Source: Actinomycetes bacterium (GTDB lineage: Bacteria > Actinomycetota > Actinomycetes > Propionibacteriales > Propionibacteriaceae). From it: 10,274 nt of DNA. The notes beneath the pieces are model-generated. The model did not search any database and had not been told where the DNA came from. It was given only the letters and a program-made list of their open reading frames with translations. The stretch spans positions 1 through 10,274 of the forward strand of contig JAJYQH010000034.1 in NCBI GenBank assembly GCA_021794705.1, given 5' to 3'. Shown one piece after another: positions 6,508-10,274 of this stretch (position 1 is its first letter; each line of letters begins with the position of its first letter). Position numbers and translations under genes: made by a program.

Positions 6508-7941
6508 ATGATCGAGACGACCCGGCGCGACGGTGCGCCCAGTGATGACACGCGACCCGACAAGTCCGCAGGCACGGCCGATCCGCTCGCGGGCTTCGCC
6601 CGGGTCGACCCGTCGCAGGCGGGGGTGGACGCCGACGGCCTGGTGGCGTTCCTCGAGGCGCAGGCGGATGCGGGTCTCGACGTCCACTCGTTCGTCATGC
6701 TCCGTCACGGAGCCGTGCTCGCCGAGGGCTGGGCGGCGCCCTACCTGCCCACCAACCGCCAGTTGCTGTACTCGCTGAGCAAGACGTTCACGAGCGCCGC
6801 GGCCGGCATCGCCGTGAGCGAGGGCCTGTTCGGGTACGACGACCTGCTCGTCGACCACTTCCCCGACCTCGCCGACGGCGCGAGCGAGAAGGCCCGCACC
6901 ATCACGGTGCGCAACGCGCTGTCGATGGCCACCGGCCACACGACCGACCAGTACCCGATGGGCGGTCCCCTCACCCGGGCCAGCCTGCGCGGCCTGTTCG
7001 TCCCCGGCCCCGACGGCGAGCCGGGCGTCACCTTCGCCTACAACCAGCTCGCCACCTACTCGGTGGCCCGGATCGTCGAGCAGACCAGCGGTCTCCCCCT
7101 GCTCGACTTCCTCAACGACCGGCTGTTCTCCACGCTCGGCATCACCGAGGCCGGCTGGGGGCGTGACGACGAGGGGCTGGCGCTCGGCTTCAGCGGCCTG
7201 CACCTGCGCACCGGCTCGATCGCGAGCTTCTTCCAGCTGCTCGCCGACGGGGGCGTGCGTGACGGCGTCCGGTTGCTGCCGGAGGAGTGGATCGCCGAGC
7301 ACCGGCGCAAGCAGGTCGAGACCGCGGGCGAGGGCAACCCGGACTGGTCGCAGGGCTACGGCTGGCAGTGCTGGATCGCCAGGCACGGCTACCGCGGTGA
7401 CGGCGCCTACGGGCAGTACGGCATCATCCTCCCCGAGCACGACGTCGTCATCGCGATGACCGGCGAGCAGGACGACATGCAGCGGCTGCTCGACCTGGTC
7501 TGGCAGCACGTGCTGCCGGCCATCGACCGCGAGGGGTCCGCGGACGCCGACCGGCGCCTGGTCGACTGGCTCGGGGGCTGGTGGATCGACCCGCTGAGCG
7601 GGGACGCGCCCGGGTCGGCGTCCGGCGACGACGGCATGGGCGGCCGCCTCGACATCGACGGCGACTCGCTCACGTGGACCGACCGCGACGGCGTCGTCAA
7701 CCAGTCGCCCCTGGGCGTCGACGAGAGCTGGACGCTCGACACGTGGACCTGGCCGACCGGCAGCCTCGATGTGGCCCTCAGCGCGGCGGCCACCGGCGAC
7801 GGGGCCACGGTCGTGCGGGTGATGGTGACCTCGACCCCGCACAGCTTCACGTGGACCCTGCGTCCCGGGGAGCCCACCGGCTTCGCCTGGCGCTTCGCCC
7901 CGCTCCACGGGGCCGGCCCACAGCAGTTGGCGTTGGCATGA
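6508..7941 (+). CDS. Serine hydrolase of the class C beta-lactamase/penicillin-binding-like family
   Basis: Probable serine esterase, amidase or peptidase with the beta-lactamase fold; substrate unknown. The protein is 477 aa. The nucleophile motif SLSK has Ser89 and Lys92 in a YSLSKTFTSAAAG helix start. The second motif is FAYNQLATY (Tyr178 with Asn179), the YN-x-x-ATY form I associate with a sub-branch of this family rather than the classical Y-x-N. The third region is GAYGQYGIILPEHDVVIAM (about 299-317). Residues after about 345 form an extra acidic, tryptophan-containing C-terminal region (LGGWW, TWTDRDG, WTLDTWTWP) that looks like a small beta domain. No signal peptide or membrane segment is visible, so it is likely cytoplasmic, which is unusual for a cell-wall enzyme and favours an esterase-type role. 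Its TGA overlaps the LOG gene start as ATGA. Confidence 0.87.
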   Translation: MIETTRRDGAPSDDTRPDKSAGTADPLAGFARVDPSQAGVDADGLVAFLEAQADAGLDVHSFVMLRHGAVLAEGWAAPYLPTNRQLLYSLSKTFTSAAAGIAVSEGLFGYDDLLVDHFPDLADGASEKARTITVRNALSMATGHTTDQYPMGGPLTRASLRGLFVPGPDGEPGVTFAYNQLATYSVARIVEQTSGLPLLDFLNDRLFSTLGITEAGWGRDDEGLALGFSGLHLRTGSIASFFQLLADGGVRDGVRLLPEEWIAEHRRKQVETAGEGNPDWSQGYGWQCWIARHGYRGDGAYGQYGIILPEHDVVIAMTGEQDDMQRLLDLVWQHVLPAIDREGSADADRRLVDWLGGWWIDPLSGDAPGSASGDDGMGGRLDIDGDSLTWTDRDGVVNQSPLGVDESWTLDTWTWPTGSLDVALSAAATGDGATVVRVMVTSTPHSFTWTLRPGEPTGFAWRFAPLHGAGPQQLALA

Positions 7942-9068
7942 CGTCGTCCCCGCACTCGCTGTTCGGTCCCCAGACGGAGATCGAGACGCTCGACGAGTTC
8001 GACGCGGTGGTGGGTGCGGGGCTGGACGAACGCGTGGTGCAGTCGCTCGACCTGCGGCACCGGTCGAGGGTGCTGCGCGCCACCTCGGTGCGCAACACCC
8101 TCTTCCTCGGCTGCCGTTTCGAGCCCGGCGTCGACGACGACCTGCACGACCGGGGGGCCCTGCTCTTCCCCCGCCTGCCCGACCTGCCGTTCAACCCGTA
8201 CCAGCCGCGGCTCTACGACGCCCGCGACCTGTACGACGCGGTCTACAAGGGACGCCGCTACGAGGACAGCATGGATGCGCGCACCTACGCGTGGTCGCGC
8301 AGCCCGGAGACGAGCGACCGGTTGTCGTCGACGCTGGCCGCCAGCCTGCACGACCACGCCATCACCGACGCGCTCGACGAGCTGTTCCGCGACCGGGTCG
8401 ACCCCGCCCTCACCGTGGGCATCATGGGCGGCCATGCCACCCTGCGGGGCGACCCCACTTATCGGCAGGCCGCGGAACTCGCCGAGCAGCTGGCGTCCCG
8501 CGGGCGCACCGTCATCACCGGCGGCGGCCCGGGCGCCATGGAGGCGGCGAACCTGGGCGCCCGACTGGCCGGGCGGCGGGGGGACGTCGGCCGGGCGCTG
8601 TCGGCCCTGCGCGCCGTGCCCGACTTCCGCCGGAACATCACCCGCTGGGCGGACGCCGCGCTCATGGTGCTGGAGAGCGTCGACCACCGGCCGGACGCCC
8701 CGCTGAGCATCGGCATCCCCACGTGGTTCTACGGGCACGAGCCGCCCAACGTGTTCGCCACCCACATCGCGAAGTTCTTCTCCAACGCCCTCCGCGAGGA
8801 CACCCTGCTCCACCGGTGCCGCGGCGGCATCGTCTACCTCCCCGGCGCGGCCGGCACCGTGCAGGAGATCTTCCAGGCCGCCACCGGCAACTTCTACGCC
8901 CCGACCCCGCACGACGTGGCGCCGGTCGTGCTGGTGGGCGTCCGCTACTGGACCGAAGCTCTGCCCGCGTGGCCGTTGCTCGAGGCGCTGGGCGCGGGAC
9001 ACTTCATGGCCGCCCACGTGCACCTCGTCGACACGCCGGACGAGGCGGTGTCGACGCTGATCGGCTGA
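7938..9068 (+). CDS. LOG-family Rossmann-fold nucleotide-binding protein
   Basis: Member of the LOG / former 'lysine decarboxylase-like' superfamily, in which characterised enzymes are phosphoribohydrolases that release a base from nucleoside 5'-monophosphates. The protein is 376 aa, much longer than the roughly 190-aa LOG enzymes, with about 155 extra N-terminal residues. Its Rossmann part starts at TVGIMGGHATLRGD (159-172), then TVITGGGPGAMEAANLGA (191-208), and carries LPGAAGTVQEIFQAATGNFY (301-320) where classical LOGs have PGGxGTxxE. The second glycine is therefore replaced by alanine, while the Gly-Thr and Glu310 are kept. I recall long actinobacterial members with a similar variant, so it may be a subfamily trait. 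The ATG at 7938 overlaps the hydrolase stop by 4 bases and has no good Shine-Dalgarno sequence, which implies translational coupling. The substrate is unknown. Confidence 0.88.
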   Translation: MTSSPHSLFGPQTEIETLDEFDAVVGAGLDERVVQSLDLRHRSRVLRATSVRNTLFLGCRFEPGVDDDLHDRGALLFPRLPDLPFNPYQPRLYDARDLYDAVYKGRRYEDSMDARTYAWSRSPETSDRLSSTLAASLHDHAITDALDELFRDRVDPALTVGIMGGHATLRGDPTYRQAAELAEQLASRGRTVITGGGPGAMEAANLGARLAGRRGDVGRALSALRAVPDFRRNITRWADAALMVLESVDHRPDAPLSIGIPTWFYGHEPPNVFATHIAKFFSNALREDTLLHRCRGGIVYLPGAAGTVQEIFQAATGNFYAPTPHDVAPVVLVGVRYWTEALPAWPLLEALGAGHFMAAHVHLVDTPDEAVSTLIG

Positions 9069-9101
9069 GCCGGAGCTTCGGCGACCCGGGTCCTCCTGAT
9101 C

Positions 9102-9158
9102 CCCGCTCTAGCTCAGGGGTTGGTGACGGCGACGGCCGAATGGCCACCACCGGGCGGG
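9102..9158. terminator. Possible structured terminator region between convergent genes
   Basis: CCCGCTC (9102-9108) can pair with GGGCGGG (9152-9158, one G-U pair). Inside it GGTG (9122-9125) can pair with CACC (9148-9151), and GGCC-GAAT-GGCC (9134-9145) forms a small hairpin. There is no T-run on either side, so this is not a canonical intrinsic terminator, but high-GC actinobacteria often lack the tract. It lies in the 153-base gap (9069-9221) between the convergent LOG and 283-aa genes, where both transcripts should end. I see no gene in that gap. Confidence 0.3.
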
Positions 9159-9221
9159 AAGAGGGAGAGCAGGGCACTCGCTGGCCAGCAGGGCTGCCGG
9201 ATCAAGGCTCACGCGCCTACG

Positions 9222-10073
9222 TCAGGGTGAGCAGCGAATCATGCGCCAGCCATCTGGGTGCGTCCACAGTGCCACGATCGGGCCCGGTCCAGGTGGCACA
9301 TACCTCGGCAGTACCCAGACATGGGTGAGCCCATCCGGGACGACGAGTCCGGGTACCTCGCGACCAAGCATGACGATCTGCTGCTCAATGCTGAATGGAG
9401 TCCCGGTGGACGCGGCGACGACGGCGTGTCGCTCGTCGGCGTCTGATTGCTGCAGCTTCCTGACGTGCTTCAGCCCGGTGGCACTCGCGAAGACCGAATC
9501 GATCCACCCTTGAACACTGGTGGGTCCAGCCCCGGTGGGCGGCTCGCTCTTCGGGAAGTAGTAGGCGACGTCCCCGGAGGCGCTTGCACCCTCGTACTCG
9601 TGCTTGGTCAAGTGTTCGACTCCAAGGGATCGCCCGAGATTGAAGACAGAGCGCAGGCGTTGGTCCGCATCGGGGGGTAACCAGACATTCTCGAAGTCGA
9701 GGTTCACCCGCCCCAGTGCGCGGCAGGCATCGATCAGGTCAGGCACCTCTCGCCGTACGCGATGGCCCTTCGCTCTATGGGCAAGCGCCAACGACCAGGT
9801 CCCCGACCCCTCCTTCAGCGGAATCTGGTGATGATCCGGCTGGCCGAACAGATCGCCCCAGGTCGCCATGAGCGTTGCGTCCGCGTCGAGCCAGACGTCA
9901 CCGACCCCTCGCCTTCCGTCCGCGTACTCAATGGTGAAGTCGAGTACGGCTGAACTTGCCGAAAGGTCCGACACGTTGCCCTGGTCACCCACCCATGCCC
10001 GGACGACGGGAATGACGTACTGCTCAGCCAAGTGGGCGGGGTTGGCTGTGTAGTCCGGCGCGGAGGACGTCAT
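9222..10073 (-). CDS. Uncharacterised protein, 283 aa, lower-GC accessory gene
   Basis: I do not recognise a characterised family. The protein is soluble-looking, with no signal peptide or membrane helix. Residues about 10-120 resemble the start of uncharacterised actinobacterial proteins with a strand-rich DFTIEYADGRRGVGDVWLD core (Asp46, Asp59), then GTWSLALAHRAKGHRVRREV. Residues 188-283 (QGWIDSVFAS, KLQQSDADERHAVVAA, GLTHVWVLPRY, HPDGWRMIR) match a recurrent actinobacterial C-terminal pattern ending in THVWxxx...GW. A PD-(D/E)XK-like nuclease relation for the N-terminal part is speculative, and the usual lysine is not evident. The start at ATG 10073 is set by a leaderless promoter directly upstream; a further upstream in-frame TTG (10109) is the -35 box itself. 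GC is visibly lower (sampled lines about 57-65%) than in the core genes, suggesting acquisition by transfer. It converges on the LOG gene. Confidence 0.8.
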   Translation of the reverse strand: MTSSAPDYTANPAHLAEQYVIPVVRAWVGDQGNVSDLSASSAVLDFTIEYADGRRGVGDVWLDADATLMATWGDLFGQPDHHQIPLKEGSGTWSLALAHRAKGHRVRREVPDLIDACRALGRVNLDFENVWLPPDADQRLRSVFNLGRSLGVEHLTKHEYEGASASGDVAYYFPKSEPPTGAGPTSVQGWIDSVFASATGLKHVRKLQQSDADERHAVVAASTGTPFSIEQQIVMLGREVPGLVVPDGLTHVWVLPRYVPPGPGPIVALWTHPDGWRMIRCSP

Positions 10074-10079
10074 GCCGTG

Positions 10080-10109
10080 ACAATAAGAACCGCAAGCGGG
10101 GGCGTTCAA
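10080..10109 (-). promoter_or_regulatory. Sigma-70-type leaderless promoter of the 283-aa gene
   Basis: On the minus strand TTGAAC (10109-10104), an 18-base spacer, TATTGT (10085-10080), then 6 bases to the ATG at 10073. Both hexamers are close to consensus with good spacing, and the transcript would begin at or next to the A of the start codon. There is no Shine-Dalgarno sequence. This is the best promoter in the window. Confidence 0.7.
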
Positions 10110-10130
10110 GCCTCTGTCGACCTCAGGGCG

Positions 10131-10151
10131 AGAAGGCGGCTTCAGGCCGCC
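10131..10151 (-). terminator. Hairpin terminator of the right-edge gene, stop codon in the loop
   Basis: On the minus strand GGCGGC (10151-10146), loop CTGAA, GCCGCC (10140-10135), then TTCT. The 6-base stem is perfect, and the TGA stop of the partial gene (10144-10142) sits in the loop. The T-tract is minimal. It separates that gene from the promoter of the 283-aa gene 22 bases further on. Confidence 0.45.
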
Positions 10152-10274
10152 GCCCGAGGGGCCGGACGTCCCGAGGCGTCGATGAGGATACTTCGACCAC
10201 CAGTGACCAGGTAGAGGTACCCGTGCGGACTCCGCCAGATCAGCACCCCGGGTAGCGGTTGCTTGAGCGACCAG
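10142..10274 (-). CDS. C-terminal end of a probable DUF222/HNH-endonuclease (13E12-type) protein; partial
   Basis: The last 43 codons of a minus-strand gene whose 5' part lies beyond the window. The visible tail begins WSLKQPLPGVLIWRSPHGYL, then YLVTGGRSI, and ends in an alanine-rich RPAPRAAA. The PGVLxWRSPxGxxYxV pattern is characteristic of the region after the HNH nuclease domain in actinobacterial DUF222/13E12-repeat proteins, which is the basis for the call. The DUF222 and HNH domains themselves are not in view. Such genes are often multicopy and sit in accessory regions, which fits the lower-GC neighbour. It ends within a hairpin (10131-10151). Confidence 0.55.
   Translation of the reverse strand, partial: WSLKQPLPGVLIWRSPHGYLYLVTGGRSILIDASGRPAPRAAA

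Noticed and set aside
4593..6545. 650-codon plus-strand open frame opposite dxr
   Set aside because: Low-complexity composition and no recognisable domain. It is an antisense shadow of dxr that runs on out of frame through dedA.
5812..7908. Nearly 700-codon minus-strand open frame opposite dedA and the hydrolase
   Set aside because: Repetitive Gly/Arg/Val/Glu-rich shadow. The plus strand carries the family motifs and a coherent gene layout.
7407..9023. 538-codon minus-strand open frame opposite the LOG gene
   Set aside because: It has no motifs, while the plus frame has complete LOG signatures and ATGA coupling.
9102..9158. tRNA-like start: TAGCTCAGGGGTTGG resembles a tRNA D-arm, and flanking 7-base arms can pair
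   Set aside because: The paired arms span only 57 bases, the D-stem does not close (GCTC lacks a GAGC partner), and there is no T-arm GGTTCRA. It is not a tRNA and is too weak to call a tRNA remnant or attachment site.
10074..10109. Upstream TTG start giving a 295-aa version of the orphan protein
   Set aside because: That TTG is part of the -35 hexamer of the promoter, so it would not be transcribed. ATG 10073 fits the predicted transcription start.
10110..10274. Minus-strand frame that stays open from the window edge into the 283-aa gene
   Set aside because: It would cross the promoter and the hairpin, and its translation has no family pattern. The other minus frame, ending at 10142, gives a recognisable DUF222/HNH tail.
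1..10274. CRISPR arrays, insertion sequences, rRNA and riboswitches
   Set aside because: No regularly spaced direct repeats, transposase motifs, terminal inverted repeats or conserved RNA cores were seen on either strand.

Overview
This is a high-GC window with the gene content, gene order and promoter style of an Actinomycetota chromosome. By eye, sampled lines of the core run about 70-75% GC. The strongest clue is the minus-strand run dxr - rseP/rip1 - ispG - GNAT acetyltransferase, the order I know from Mycobacterium tuberculosis (Rv2870c to Rv2867c). The alkA-ogt pair at the left edge also matches an actinobacterial arrangement (Rv1317c-Rv1316c). I cannot name a genus from the sequence.

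Left edge (1-1161, plus): the 3' end of an AlkA-type 3-methyladenine DNA glycosylase overlaps ogt, a methylated-DNA-protein cysteine methyltransferase. Together they are a small alkylation-repair unit. ogt meets the minus-strand operon tail to tail with a 7-base overlap.

Middle (1155-5723, minus, read right to left): dxr (step 2 of the MEP isoprenoid pathway), an RseP/Rip1 site-2 protease coupled by an ATGA overlap, ispG (step 6 of the same pathway) with its own apparent leaderless promoter, and a DUF4081/GNAT acetyltransferase that starts inside the end of ispG at a TTG with a strong Shine-Dalgarno sequence.

Right of dxr (5806-9068, plus): a DedA-family membrane protein is divergent from dxr across 82 bases that hold a perfect inverted repeat. 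A cytoplasmic serine beta-lactamase-like hydrolase follows, whose -10 box overlaps the dedA stop codon. A LOG-family Rossmann protein is joined to the hydrolase by an ATGA overlap.

Right end (9069-10274): a 153-base structured intergenic stretch, then an accessory-looking patch with visibly lower GC. It holds an uncharacterised 283-aa minus-strand gene with a near-textbook leaderless promoter (TTGAAC, 18 nt, TATTGT, 6 nt, ATG). It also holds the last 43 codons of another minus-strand gene whose tail resembles DUF222/HNH-endonuclease (13E12-type) proteins and which ends in a hairpin with the stop codon in its loop.

Most of the window is conserved housekeeping DNA. I found no convincing new multi-gene system. 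The items most worth a look are the repeated leaderless-start architecture, the coupled hydrolase-LOG pair and the low-GC patch at the right end.
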